34,164 nucleotides of DNA, from the NCBI GenBank assembly GCA_002747015.1, contig NVXI01000014.1, positions 1-34,164 on the forward strand, in the 5' to 3' direction. Made by a program: the position numbers and the translations under genes. How positions within the stretch are numbered: position 1 is the first letter of the stretch; each line of letters opens with the position of its first letter. This DNA is from Zetaproteobacteria bacterium (GTDB taxonomy: Bacteria; Pseudomonadota; Alphaproteobacteria; Micavibrionales; Micavibrionaceae). Under the pieces are notes generated by a model that saw nothing but the letters and a program-made list of their open reading frames with translations, made no database searches and had not been told where the DNA came from. Of this stretch, positions 15,344 through 24,165 are shown piece by piece.

Positions 15344-16270
15344 TTAATCCTTGTAAATATCCATGATATTAGACAGCATGGATAGAGCCGCACCATTTTT
15401 GCGTTGGAAAGAATTACGACCAATGATCGAACCATTACCACCACCATCACGAATTGCGCGTGCATCATCATAAACTGCGTCCGCACCTTTTGCTGCCCCA
15501 CCAGAGAACACCACAATGCGCCGCCCATTAAAGCAAGAGCGCACAACTTCTTTTACACGTGCAGTCTGCGTGCTGACATCAATATTATTTTCGTCAAATA
15601 CCTTTTTTGCTTCATCTTGCATGATGTGGTCAGAGGGTAATTTTATTTTTATGATGTGCGCGCCAAGTAGGCATGCCATATGCGCCGCATAAGAAATGAC
15701 ATCAACGGCTGTTTCGCCTTCTTTGGTAACGCCTTCACCGCGGGCATAAGACCAAACAACAGATGGCAGGCCAACATCCTTAGCTTCGCGGATCATGTCG
15801 CGGACTTCTTCGAACATTTCGAACTGATTATCTGATCCAGGATATATTGTGAAGCCAACAGCAGCGCAGCCAAGCTCTAACGCATCTTGAACTGATCCTG
15901 TTATTGCTTGGTCACCATCTTGGTTTTTTCCAGAAGCAAGAGAATTGGCACTGTTATATTTAAGAATAGTCGGCACTTGTCCTACAAAGGTATCTGCACC
16001 TGTTTGTAATGGTCCAAGTGGCGCGGCATATGCGCTGCACTGCGAATCAATGGCAAGTTGATAGTGATAATGTGGGTCATAACCATCAGGATTTTTCGCG
16101 AACGAGCGGGCGGGACCATGCTCAAATCCTTGATCAACAGGCAAAATAACCATTTTACCTGTCCCTGCCAACGCACCATTATTCAGCATGCGGACAAGGT
16201 TACCTTTTACGCCTGCATTCTCATTTTCGTAGCAATCAATAATTTTTTTTACGTTTGCGGTCAAAGCCAT
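15344..16270 (-). CDS. fbaB: Class I fructose-bisphosphate aldolase (DhnA/FbaB type)
   Basis: Splits fructose 1,6-bisphosphate into dihydroxyacetone phosphate and glyceraldehyde 3-phosphate through a Schiff base. At 308 aa with 'VILPVDQGFEHGP' near the N-terminus, the Lys-rich strand 'HIIKIKLPSD' (Lys208/Lys210, one being the Schiff-base lysine) and the phosphate loops 'VVFSGGAAKG' and 'GSIIGRNSFQR', it matches the archaeal-type class I family. Neighbours gap and tkt upstream place it in the Calvin/glycolytic/pentose block. The EndoU gene follows directly. Confidence 0.93.
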   Translation of the reverse strand: MALTANVKKIIDCYENENAGVKGNLVRMLNNGALAGTGKMVILPVDQGFEHGPARSFAKNPDGYDPHYHYQLAIDSQCSAYAAPLGPLQTGADTFVGQVPTILKYNSANSLASGKNQDGDQAITGSVQDALELGCAAVGFTIYPGSDNQFEMFEEVRDMIREAKDVGLPSVVWSYARGEGVTKEGETAVDVISYAAHMACLLGAHIIKIKLPSDHIMQDEAKKVFDENNIDVSTQTARVKEVVRSCFNGRRIVVFSGGAAKGADAVYDDARAIRDGGGNGSIIGRNSFQRKNGAALSMLSNIMDIYKD

Positions 16271-16313
16271 TTGCGAAATCCTTAAATACTATGTTCTCAG
16301 TTAATCTGTTTTC

Positions 16314-16344
16314 CAAAAGAAAAGGCCCCGAATTCGAGACCCTT
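16314..16344 (-). terminator. Terminator after the regulator/53-aa operon
   Basis: On the minus strand AAGGGTCTCG and CGGGGCCTT form a stem with AATT as the loop and some G-U pairs, followed by TTTCTTTTGG. It lies 50 bases beyond the 53-aa gene and before fbaB, so fbaB probably has its own promoter. Confidence 0.6.
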
Positions 16345-16393
16345 ATTGATATATAGAAACTTGCCCATCAGGACAAGTACCAAGTTATAGTGG

Positions 16394-16555
16394 TTACATT
16401 CCTAGTTCGGGAACAGTTAGGACATTACCTGCCTGATCGAAGTTATCTGAAACTTCTGCACCAAACACGCTGGTAATTCCTTTTGGCTCTAAATTGTCAC
16501 TAGTGGAAACTGCCCATGCGTTATGCACAGCAGCTGGATCTGCTAATTTTGTCAT
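16394..16555 (-). CDS. 53-aa protein coupled to the winged-helix regulator
   Basis: A small frame starting at ATG 16555, whose ATGA overlaps the TGA stop of the regulator upstream, and ending in TAA at 16394. The peptide begins MTKLADPAAVHNAWAVSTSD and ends in GNVLTVPELGM. It has a clear codon bias, no membrane segment and no recognisable family. The four-base overlap is a strong sign of translational coupling and argues that it is a real gene. It may modulate the regulator or be an independent small protein. Confidence 0.6.
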   Translation of the reverse strand: MTKLADPAAVHNAWAVSTSDNLEPKGITSVFGAEVSDNFDQAGNVLTVPELGM

Positions 16556-17109
16556 TTTTTAATTACCCCGTCTTCAATGAGCTTGTTATACGCTCTGTTA
16601 TCAGTTGTCGCAGGCCCATCATATAACTCCTCTATTATCTCCGTTTTGGAGGCTTCAACCTTGTCATAGAGAGTTGATATAATCCGAGCATCCCGCAGCG
16701 TGGGACGATCCTGCTTTAGAATACTTATATACTGATTCAGTAAATAATGCAAACCTTTATGCTCTAAGGGAAAATAGTCTAAAGCCTCACCCAGTGCGCG
16801 TTTCGAGTAGCCACAGGTCTCTAGTTTGATTTCACGACCATCGCGCTCACCTTCTTGACGTGTAATACAGCCATAATTAAACAACCATTCAATCTCTCTA
16901 TTCATGGCGGATTTACTAATTTTTAGGGCACGCATGATTTCGGTTTGAGTGACACCGGGGGTCTCATCTATATAATTCAGAACCAGTGCGCGGCGGAGCG
17001 ACGATGAGGGATCGTTCGCTAACGCTTCGACCAGATGATCAATGACGAGACAGGATTGCTGTCCACGAGTCGTCATTGCCCGTTTTGCTTGTTGCTTCAT
17101 TAAATTCAT
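16552..17109 (-). CDS. Winged-helix (MarR-like) transcriptional regulator
   Basis: Protein of 185 aa. Residues about 40-95 form a winged helix: 'VTQTEIMRALKISKSAMNRE' is the helix-turn-helix and 'NYGCITRQEGERDGREIKLE' the wing. The C-terminal half is helical, probably for dimerisation. No ligand pocket is identifiable. It lies 45 bases after gap and before fbaB, a position often held by pgk in this class, so regulation of carbon-metabolism genes is a natural guess but unproven. Start uncertain: M1, M4 or M12 are possible. Confidence 0.75.
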   Translation of the reverse strand: MNLMKQQAKRAMTTRGQQSCLVIDHLVEALANDPSSSLRRALVLNYIDETPGVTQTEIMRALKISKSAMNREIEWLFNYGCITRQEGERDGREIKLETCGYSKRALGEALDYFPLEHKGLHYLLNQYISILKQDRPTLRDARIISTLYDKVEASKTEIIEELYDGPATTDNRAYNKLIEDGVIKK

Positions 17110-17154
17110 AATGTCATTTTACCTGATTATACAAGTCTGAGCAAGAATTTAGGC

Positions 17155-18165
17155 CTATACATAGCCCTTACTGTGCATTTCCAGTGCAGTATCAATCATG
17201 CGACAAGAGAAGCCCCATTCATTATCATACCAAGCCATCACCCGAACGAGGTCGCCATCAACAACGCGGGTACCATTTAAGCTGAAAATTGCGGAATGCG
17301 GATCATGGTTAAAATCGCCAGAAACGCATGGGTCGTCATAGACGGCGAGTATGTTTTTTAGCTTACCATTTGCGAAGGATGTTACCGCGGTGTTTACATC
17401 CTCAACACTTACTGGCTTGGATGGAAGAAACGTTAAATCTACCAAGGAAACATTAGGTGTAGGCACGCGAATCGACACACCGTCCAATTTACCAGCCAAC
17501 TCTGGTAGAACAAGACCAACGGCCTTTGCTGCACCAGTAGACGTTGGAATCATATTAATTGCGGCTGCGCGGGCGCGATATGGGTCTTTGTGTGATGCAT
17601 CAACGATGTTTTGATCACCTGTATAAGCGTGGATAGTGGTCATAAATCCTTTTTCAATGCCAACAGTTTCATTCAGCGCATAGGCAAGCGGCGCAAGGCA
17701 GTTTGTTGTGCATGATGCATTCGAGACAATTTTGTGTTCAGCCTTTAAGAGATGATGATTAACACCGAAAACAACGGTTAAATCCTCATTTTTTGCTGGT
17801 GCAGAGATCAGAACTTTCTTTGCGCCAGATGCAAGGTGACGCTCTGCGCCTTCACGGTCATTAAATTTCCCCGTGCATTCCATCAGGATATCAACGCCTT
17901 CATCTCCCCAATGTAAGTTTTCAGGATTACGATTACGAAAGCGATGGATACGTTTTCCATCAAGTATCATTGCATCATCACCATCCCGCTCAACGGTAAA
18001 GGGCGCACGTCCATGAATGGAGTCATACTTTAGAAGCGGAAAGAAATTACCGCCTGGATCATTGATGGCTACAATTTCAATATCATCACGCTTGGATTCC
18101 AATATTGCACGGGCAACTAATCGTCCAATACGCCCGAAACCGTTAATAGCTACTCTTAAAGTCAT
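17155..18165 (-). CDS. gap: Glyceraldehyde-3-phosphate dehydrogenase, type I
   Basis: Oxidises glyceraldehyde 3-phosphate to 1,3-bisphosphoglycerate with NAD(P). Full length at 336 aa. The dinucleotide loop is 'INGFGRIGR' at the N-terminus, the catalytic Cys152 lies in SNASCTTNC and His179 in TTIHAYTGDQ. 'INDPG' with Asp36 favours NAD-binding. It sits 35 bases downstream of tkt on the same strand, so the two are probably co-transcribed. Confidence 0.97.
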   Translation of the reverse strand: MTLRVAINGFGRIGRLVARAILESKRDDIEIVAINDPGGNFFPLLKYDSIHGRAPFTVERDGDDAMILDGKRIHRFRNRNPENLHWGDEGVDILMECTGKFNDREGAERHLASGAKKVLISAPAKNEDLTVVFGVNHHLLKAEHKIVSNASCTTNCLAPLAYALNETVGIEKGFMTTIHAYTGDQNIVDASHKDPYRARAAAINMIPTSTGAAKAVGLVLPELAGKLDGVSIRVPTPNVSLVDLTFLPSKPVSVEDVNTAVTSFANGKLKNILAVYDDPCVSGDFNHDPHSAIFSLNGTRVVDGDLVRVMAWYDNEWGFSCRMIDTALEMHSKGYV

Positions 18166-18200
18166 ATTCTAGAACTCCATATTTTTCTAAATGTATTGGT

Positions 18201-20219
18201 TTAGTTTTTTCTCTCAAGTGCGGCTTCAACGCGCTCTATAATGGCATCTGACGTAATGCCGAAGTGCTTGTACAAATCAGGTGCAGGTGCAGATGCACCA
18301 AAGCCATCCATACCGATGAAGATACTGTGCCCGCCGATGAGACGATCCCAGCTTTGGCGAATACCAGCTTCAACGGCGACTTTTATGCTTTTATTGCATA
18401 TCAGGCTTTGAATATAATCACCATCCTGCTCCCAAAACAAATCGAGGCAAGGGCATGATACGAGACGCACACCGCGTCCTGCATTGACAAAATGTTCATA
18501 AGCGGTATTTGCAATCTCCACTTCTGATCCTGAAGCAAAAAGTGTAATTTCTAAATCATTGCCTGTTTCTTTTAAGATATAAGCACCTTTTGAAGATTGG
18601 TTTTCTGCCTTATTTTCACATAAAGTCGGAAGACCCTGCCGGGTTAGGGCAAGGAGGGCAGGGGCATTTTGATTGTTAATGGCTAGTTCCCAACATTCTG
18701 CAGTTTCGATGCCATCACATGGGCGATAAACATAACAATTTGGAATAGCACGTAGCGCGGATAAATGCTCAACAGGTTGATGTGTTGGGCCATCCTCACC
18801 TAGGCCAATTGAATCATGTGTTAAAACATGGATAACTCGTTTTTTCATGAGAGCAGCCAAGCGAATGGCAGGGCGGGAGTAATCCGCAAACTGTAGAAAT
18901 GTTCCTGCATAAGGCACAAGGTTGCTATGCAAGGATATGCCGTTCATGATTGCGCCCATGGCGTGCTCACGAACGCCGTAATTAATGTAGTTACCGCCGT
19001 AATTTGTGCTGTCGATCACCGTGGAGGCGGCAACTTTGGTGTTGTTTGATCCTGTAAGATCCGCTGAACCACCAACAAGTGATCCAGTCGCCGCAATAAT
19101 CTTTTCAAGCACCATGCCTGATGTTTGGCGTGTTGCTTTCTTTGGTTTTTCTTTTGCAAAGGATTCTTTCAGTTCTTTAATTATTGGCGTGATTAGAGAT
19201 GTTAAATCCCCTGAGAATAGTGATGTCAGTGCATCCTTGTCCGCTGAGGCATCAAAACGTTGTTCCCATGTGCTGTATTCTTGCTGATTTTGTGCGCCAA
19301 TATCACGCCATAGAGATAAAACATCGTCAGGAATTACAAACGCATCATGCGGCCAGCCAATGTTTTTTCGTGTGCCCTTAATTTCATCTTCACCAAGGGG
19401 CGCACCATGTGCGGCGTTACTGTTTTCTTTTGTAGGCGCACCAAAACCTATCTTTGTTTTACAGCAAATGAGGCTTGGTGTGTTTGTTGTTTTTGCTTGC
19501 GCGATAGCGGCTTCGATTTCCTCAAAGTTATGGCCGTCAATTTCTTGAACATCCCAGTTATATGCTTCGAAGCGTGCTTTTGTATTGTCAATAAAGGTTA
19601 GGTCAGTTTTACCGTCAATGCAGATACCGTTATCATCATAAAGGACGATTAGTCGTTCTAGCTTTAAATGTCCTGCAAGTGAGCAAGCCTCATGACTGAT
19701 GCCTTCCATTAAATCGCCATCACCGCACATCGTATATGTATAATGGGATATTAAATCATCACCATAGCGAGCATTTAAAATGCGTTCTGATAGAGCCATA
19801 CCGACTGCATTTGCGAGACCTTGTCCCAATGGGCCGGTGGTTGTTTCTATTCCGGCGTCGTGCTCTACTTCTGGATGTCCAGCGGTGATTGCGCCTAATG
19901 TTCTGAAGTTTTTAATTTCTTCGAGTGTGATTTTTTCATAGCCAGTTAGATAATTTACAGCATATAGCAACATAGAGCCATGTCCGCCAGAGAGTACAAA
20001 ACGATCACGATCCGGCCATTCAGGATTTTTCACATCGAATTTTAGGAATTGTGAGTAGAGAATAGTTGCCACATCGGCCATTCCCATCGGCATTCCTGGG
20101 TGTCCAGAATTTGCGCGTTGCACTGCGTCCATGGCCAAAGCGCGTATAGCATTGGACATATTTTTCATATTATTATGTGTTAGGCTTTGTGGAGAGGGAG
20201 CAGAAGCTGCGTTTGTCAT
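18201..20219 (-). CDS. tkt: Transketolase
   Basis: Transfers two-carbon units between sugar phosphates using thiamine diphosphate. Full length at 672 aa. The cofactor motif 'GDGDLMEG' is at residues 166-173, 'SGGHGSMLLY' and 'TGPLGQGLANAVGMA' precede it, and the pyrimidine and C-terminal domains are intact. The first 20 residues are extra and variable, so Met18 or Met21 could be the true start, though AGGT lies eight bases before the listed ATG. First gene of the minus-strand metabolic block. Confidence 0.97.
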   Translation of the reverse strand: MTNAASAPSPQSLTHNNMKNMSNAIRALAMDAVQRANSGHPGMPMGMADVATILYSQFLKFDVKNPEWPDRDRFVLSGGHGSMLLYAVNYLTGYEKITLEEIKNFRTLGAITAGHPEVEHDAGIETTTGPLGQGLANAVGMALSERILNARYGDDLISHYTYTMCGDGDLMEGISHEACSLAGHLKLERLIVLYDDNGICIDGKTDLTFIDNTKARFEAYNWDVQEIDGHNFEEIEAAIAQAKTTNTPSLICCKTKIGFGAPTKENSNAAHGAPLGEDEIKGTRKNIGWPHDAFVIPDDVLSLWRDIGAQNQQEYSTWEQRFDASADKDALTSLFSGDLTSLITPIIKELKESFAKEKPKKATRQTSGMVLEKIIAATGSLVGGSADLTGSNNTKVAASTVIDSTNYGGNYINYGVREHAMGAIMNGISLHSNLVPYAGTFLQFADYSRPAIRLAALMKKRVIHVLTHDSIGLGEDGPTHQPVEHLSALRAIPNCYVYRPCDGIETAECWELAINNQNAPALLALTRQGLPTLCENKAENQSSKGAYILKETGNDLEITLFASGSEVEIANTAYEHFVNAGRGVRLVSCPCLDLFWEQDGDYIQSLICNKSIKVAVEAGIRQSWDRLIGGHSIFIGMDGFGASAPAPDLYKHFGITSDAIIERVEAALERKN

Positions 20220-20433
20220 TGGTTTTTACCTATTTTGTACCTATAAAGTATCTTATGTCTGAATTCGCAAGTACCATGCATTTTCATGCGCGTGAGGTCA
20301 AGGCTGCACGTCATAAATTCCTGTGGTTTAATGGGGAAAAACACTTATATGTTCTTGACCGTTTTAGAGCATTCTCCGATAATGGGTGCTAGTTTATTGT
20401 TATTTTATTAGCACCATAGTTAAAGGGTATTAG

Positions 20434-20685
20434 ATGTCATCAATCAAATTTTCTTTGGAAAAACTTGATAATGCCGTAGGCAAGCTGGATTTATCTGTCA
20501 CGAATGTCGAAAATGCGTTGCAGGAATATGTGCCCGCAGATGAAGTCGAGGCGCAGTTGCAAGAGCAAGCGCACGATCTTGCGCTGCGTGATGATTCAGG
20601 CAATGTTATTGATGTTGATTTTGTTGCTAAGCGTCTTGATAAGGCCATTGCCGCGGTCGAAATTTTGTTGAATGACGAAGGGTAG
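20434..20685 (+). CDS. Small DUF4164-like coiled-coil protein
   Basis: Protein of 83 aa, helical throughout, with heptad-like spacing ('EKLDNAVGKLDLSVTNVENA', 'AKRLDKAIAAVEILL'). A small coiled-coil gene of this kind (DUF4164) stands directly before zapA in many alphaproteobacteria, possibly as a division-associated partner. Function unproven. It lies 214 bases from the divergent tkt, leaving room for both promoters. zapA begins four bases after its stop. Confidence 0.75.
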   Translation: MSSIKFSLEKLDNAVGKLDLSVTNVENALQEYVPADEVEAQLQEQAHDLALRDDSGNVIDVDFVAKRLDKAIAAVEILLNDEG

Positions 20686-20689
20686 TATT

Positions 20690-21064
20690 ATGACGGAAGT
20701 AACAGTTAAAATTAACAATCGTGGATATAGTTTAGCTTGTGATGATGGGCAGGAGCAACGCCTTGTTGATTTAGGGCACTATGTTGATTCACATCTGAAA
20801 AATATTTCCGCTGCTGGGGCTGCTACTAATGAAGCGCACCTTCTCGTTTTAACTTCGTTAGTTTTGGCTGATGAAATATATGAATTGCGAGATGATGTCG
20901 CACAATTACAAAAGATTGCAGAACAACAGCCAGTGCAGGAACCTTCTCATTCAGCTTCTTCTCGTACAGCAGAAGAAGATGTACTGATTGCAGAGGCGAT
21001 AGATCATCTTGCTGGCAAGATTGAGCATATTGCAGCTCGTATTCAAGGGGAAGAGGCCGCTTGA
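20690..21064 (+). CDS. zapA: Cell division protein ZapA
   Basis: FtsZ-binding protein that bundles filaments at midcell. Protein of 124 aa from ATG 20690, chosen because GAAGGG lies upstream and the protein then begins MTEVTVKINNRGYSLACDDG, the conserved ZapA start; an in-frame ATG at 20672 overlaps the previous gene. The ZapA domain is residues 1-75 ('HLLVLTSLVLADEIYELRDD'), followed by a Gln/Ser-rich linker and a C-terminal coiled coil. 6S RNA follows directly. Confidence 0.92.
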   Translation: MTEVTVKINNRGYSLACDDGQEQRLVDLGHYVDSHLKNISAAGAATNEAHLLVLTSLVLADEIYELRDDVAQLQKIAEQQPVQEPSHSASSRTAEEDVLIAEAIDHLAGKIEHIAARIQGEEAA

Positions 21065-21137
21065 TTTAAAAAAATTATTTTATTTATATCCAGAGCCACA
21101 AAATATTACTATTTTGAAAAATTCATGATATAACCCC

Positions 21138-21312
21138 ATCGTGCTGCGGAGTACGTGAATGCGGCTTTATCTCGGTGGTCGATGCTTTTCGCATAGGGAG
21201 CTGTCCCTGACTTTACCCACCAGTTCGGCTGTAGGGGATTGATATATGGCGCCCACCTAATACTTTAGGACCCCGCGAAGATACCATACGCACACGGCTT
21301 TTGCGGCACACT
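21138..21312 (+). ncRNA. ssrS: 6S RNA
   Basis: Global regulator that mimics an open promoter and holds RNA polymerase in stationary phase. The closing stem pairs GTGCTGC (21141-21147) with GCGGCAC (21303-21309), continued by TACGTG against CGCACACG. The conserved central part includes GGAGCTGTCCCTGACTTTAC and GGCGCCCACCTAATACTTTA. Location between zapA and the cyclo-ligase gene is diagnostic. TATAAC at 21129-21134 is a candidate -10 box. Ends are approximate. Confidence 0.9.
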
Positions 21313-21407
21313 TTATTTTAAGAGCTTTATGTCCATATTGAGCGCTTGCTCTGGCTTAATATATATTGCTTATGCAAGCGTAAAGTCACAGGCGTCTGGA
21401 GTTTTGT

Positions 21408-21989
21408 ATGAATGATTTGAAAACCATGAAAGATTCACTGCGAAGTGAGGCAAAACGTGCCAGAGCATTATTGAGCCTTAGTACAGATGGGCATTCGGCG
21501 TTATGTCGCAATTTTTTTGATAATATAAAAATGGATGAAAAAACTGTATTGGCAGCTTATTGGCCTAAAGATCGGGAGCTGGATACGCAAATTCTCATTG
21601 ATGAATGTTTTGAGCGCGGCATAAAAGTTGCTCTACCGATTATTGCGCAGGGGGAGCGTATCTTAAAATTTGCACAATTTGATTATAATACGGACTTGAT
21701 GAACGGCCAGTATAACGTTCAGCATCCTGTGATTAATGATAATACCGCATTTTTAGAGCCCGATATATTTGTCGTGCCTTTATTGGCATTTGATCGCAAA
21801 GGGTATCGTTTAGGGTATGGCGGTGGCTATTACGATGTAACGCTTGAACATTATAAATTACAGAAAGATATTGTTACGATCGGTCTTGGCTATGCGCAGC
21901 AAGCTTGTTTGTTTAATTTGCCTGTGGAACATCACGACATAAAGATGGATTGGATTATAACCGAACAAAACGCCCAGTGTTTTGTGTAA
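21408..21989 (+). CDS. fau: 5-formyltetrahydrofolate cyclo-ligase
   Basis: Converts 5-formyl-THF to 5,10-methenyl-THF with ATP. Protein of 193 aa, normal length. The N-terminus 'MKDSLRSEAKRARALLS' carries the basic helix, and 'DRKGYRLGYGGGYYD' is the nucleotide/folate loop. Met7 is an alternative start. The pairing with 6S RNA upstream (ssrS-ygfA in gammaproteobacteria) is ancient and links it to stationary phase. The phosphodiesterase gene follows after 28 bases. Confidence 0.93.
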   Translation: MNDLKTMKDSLRSEAKRARALLSLSTDGHSALCRNFFDNIKMDEKTVLAAYWPKDRELDTQILIDECFERGIKVALPIIAQGERILKFAQFDYNTDLMNGQYNVQHPVINDNTAFLEPDIFVVPLLAFDRKGYRLGYGGGYYDVTLEHYKLQKDIVTIGLGYAQQACLFNLPVEHHDIKMDWIITEQNAQCFV

Positions 21990-22017
21990 GTGATATTTAT
22001 TTTAGAAAGATAGCATA

Positions 22018-22836
22018 ATGAGAATTTTATTTATTGGCGATATTATGGGGCGTTCAGGGCGTGAGGCTTTAGAAAAATATTTGCCGCATCTGAAAAAGAA
22101 ACTGGATGTTGATGTTGCTATTATTAATGGTGAGAATGCTGCACATGGACGTGGTATTACAGAAAAATTCTGTAAAGAATTTTATGAGCATGGTGCAGAT
22201 ATTATAACTACAGGTGACCATGTATGGGATCAACGCGAGATTTTAAAGTATATTGCACGTGATCCAAAACTACTCCGCCCTGCTAACTTTCCGGAGCACA
22301 CTACACCGGGGAATGGTTACTATCTACATGAATTAATGGATGGTCGAAAAATCCTAGTTGTTAACTTGTTATGTCGTGTTTTCATGCCACCGCAAGATGA
22401 TCCTTTTGCATGCATGGAATTAATATTATCTGAGTACCGTTTAGGACTTAATTGTAATGCTATATTTGTAGATTTGCACGGTGAAGCCAGCTCTGAGAAA
22501 ATGGCATTTGGGCAGCATTTCTCAGGCCGTATATCTGCGGTTATTGGAACACATACCCATATTCCTACGGCAGATGCGCATATTATGAATGGAAAGACAG
22601 CATACATGACTGATGCAGGGATGAGTGGGGATTATGATAGTGTCATCGGGACAAGAAAAGAAACATCAATCCATCGGTTCATAAAGAAAACCCCTGGGGA
22701 GCATTTTATACCTGCAAATAAGAATATGATGTTATGCGGTGCTTTGGTCGTAACGAATGATAATACAGGAAAGGCCTTAGCAATATCTCCATTACGCATA
22801 GGAGATATATTGAATGAAACTATGCCTGATATTTGA
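22018..22836 (+). CDS. ymdB: YmdB-type metallophosphoesterase (TIGR00282)
   Basis: Dinuclear-metal phosphodiesterase; in Bacillus, YmdB hydrolyses 2',3'-cyclic nucleotides and is required for biofilm decisions (family knowledge). Full length at 272 aa with all metal ligands visible: 'FIGDIMGRSGREAL', 'INGENAAHGRGI', 'TTGDHVWDQ', 'FVDLHGEA' and 'GTHTHIPTADA'. Cytoplasmic. It probably shares a transcript with fau; AGAAAGAT before the ATG is a usable ribosome binding site. Confidence 0.92.
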   Translation: MRILFIGDIMGRSGREALEKYLPHLKKKLDVDVAIINGENAAHGRGITEKFCKEFYEHGADIITTGDHVWDQREILKYIARDPKLLRPANFPEHTTPGNGYYLHELMDGRKILVVNLLCRVFMPPQDDPFACMELILSEYRLGLNCNAIFVDLHGEASSEKMAFGQHFSGRISAVIGTHTHIPTADAHIMNGKTAYMTDAGMSGDYDSVIGTRKETSIHRFIKKTPGEHFIPANKNMMLCGALVVTNDNTGKALAISPLRIGDILNETMPDI

Positions 22837-22866
22837 TTGATTCTGAGTGCCTAGAAAACGTTGCCC

Positions 22867-23409
22867 TTATGAGTTTTTCTTGGCATCAAGAGTGTCTTTA
22901 TGTTTTTCAAAGTAACGCATGCATGCATTGTTAAGTTCTTCTACTAGGCGATCACCTTGAGACCCACCATTTCCTGAAATTTTTCCGGCAACGACGATTT
23001 TAATTGTCGTGTGGAATGCTCTTGCAATCTCTAATGTTTCGCTGTCTAAACGCTCGACAACTTCCATGAATTGCACAAACCTATCTGCGATGCGTGTAAT
23101 AAGTTGGTAATGAAACATTGCCCCATTTGCTTTTAATTGAACACAAGGCAGTAATATTGTGTTGATTAATTCTTCTGTGTGATCCTTTTCATCTATATTT
23201 TCGGCATTTTCAATACCCTTTATCATGTGTGATAGGTAAATATCTGCCAGAGGTGTGAAATCTTCTGTGTGCGTTTCTAACAGTTTTTGCGCATGTTTAA
23301 GCACTTGAGCACTTAATCCACCAGAGCCAACCTTAGCCTTGAGAATATTAGGGGGCATAATAAATGTTGCATCACGTTTAGGAGTTTGATTGTAGTGTTT
23401 GATGTCCAT
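22867..23409 (-). CDS. Conserved-looking 180-aa protein next to a response regulator
   Basis: Helical protein with no signal peptide or membrane segment. 'GSGGLSAQVLKHAQKLLETH' and 'DYLSHMIKGIENAE'-like segments suggest a four-helix or coiled-coil scaffold. No catalytic motif is seen. It begins 30 bases after the stop of the response regulator upstream, so the two are probably one operon, which suggests a regulatory partner or phosphorelay-associated role. Family not recognised. Confidence 0.65.
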   Translation of the reverse strand: MDIKHYNQTPKRDATFIMPPNILKAKVGSGGLSAQVLKHAQKLLETHTEDFTPLADIYLSHMIKGIENAENIDEKDHTEELINTILLPCVQLKANGAMFHYQLITRIADRFVQFMEVVERLDSETLEIARAFHTTIKIVVAGKISGNGGSQGDRLVEELNNACMRYFEKHKDTLDAKKNS

Positions 23410-23439
23410 GTTTTATATCGTCACTCTATTGTGAAAGGG

Positions 23440-24003
23440 TTATAAAAAATCAATATCTGTTATATCTATCGATTCACTGTCAACTTCCGTGTTGAAAATA
23501 TTGTCTTTGGAAACTGTGTCATCTTGTCTGCGTAATGGTCCACCATAGATTCCTGTCATTTTACGCCTGCGATCAGGTCCAAAAAACTCTTCACACCGGA
23601 TAAATTTCCTCGGTCTTTCAATGATTTGATGTATTCTTCTATATAAGTCACGTGTGTTGAATGGTTTAACTAGGAATTCGGTTATGCCTGAATCACGCGC
23701 ACTAATAACACGTTTTTTTTCACTAAACCCTGTCATCAGGATAATAGGAACATATTGATTTGGGCTTTTTCTTTCATTCCTAATTTTATGGCTTAGTGCA
23801 ATACCATCACAAGGTGCCATCATCCAATCAGTAATAACAAGGTCAGGATTACTCTGGCAGAACTTTATAAAGCCTTCTTCTCCATTTAATGCTGTAATGA
23901 TTGTGCCAATACCAAATGACTGCAATATTTTCCTTAGCAGCTCTAGCATAGGAGCATTATCCTCAATTATAAGTATTTTTATTTTTTGAAAGCTATAGGT
24001 CAT
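23440..24003 (-). CDS. Single-domain response regulator with a basic tail
   Basis: Protein of 187 aa from ATG 24003; longer frames upstream are AT-rich intergenic sequence. The receiver domain covers residues 7-130: acidic pocket Glu14-Asp15, phospho-acceptor Asp59 in 'VITDWMM', Thr91 in 'ILMTGFS' and Lys113 in 'FLVKPF'. After it comes a short tail with 'FFGPDRRRK' and 'GGPLRRQDD', a basic block I have seen in alphaproteobacterial receivers, but no DNA-binding or enzyme domain. It probably acts by protein contact. No histidine kinase is nearby. Confidence 0.88.
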   Translation of the reverse strand: MTYSFQKIKILIIEDNAPMLELLRKILQSFGIGTIITALNGEEGFIKFCQSNPDLVITDWMMAPCDGIALSHKIRNERKSPNQYVPIILMTGFSEKKRVISARDSGITEFLVKPFNTRDLYRRIHQIIERPRKFIRCEEFFGPDRRRKMTGIYGGPLRRQDDTVSKDNIFNTEVDSESIDITDIDFL

Positions 24004-24165
24004 TATGATTAAGTTATCAATTTCTCTTCTGATATGGCACTTATACGATATTAAGTCATAATATAAAAAATTTATAATAAATAGAGAATTGTTTCTTTTA
24101 TTTAAAATAACCAAGATATATAGTCTTAATAGTATCAATTTAACCCAATTAAAAAGAGTAGTATA

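Noticed and set aside
20177..20392. 71-aa frame between tkt and the DUF4164-like gene
   Set aside because: It overlaps the tkt start on the other strand, has no good ribosome binding site and no recognisable content; the region is better read as divergent promoters.
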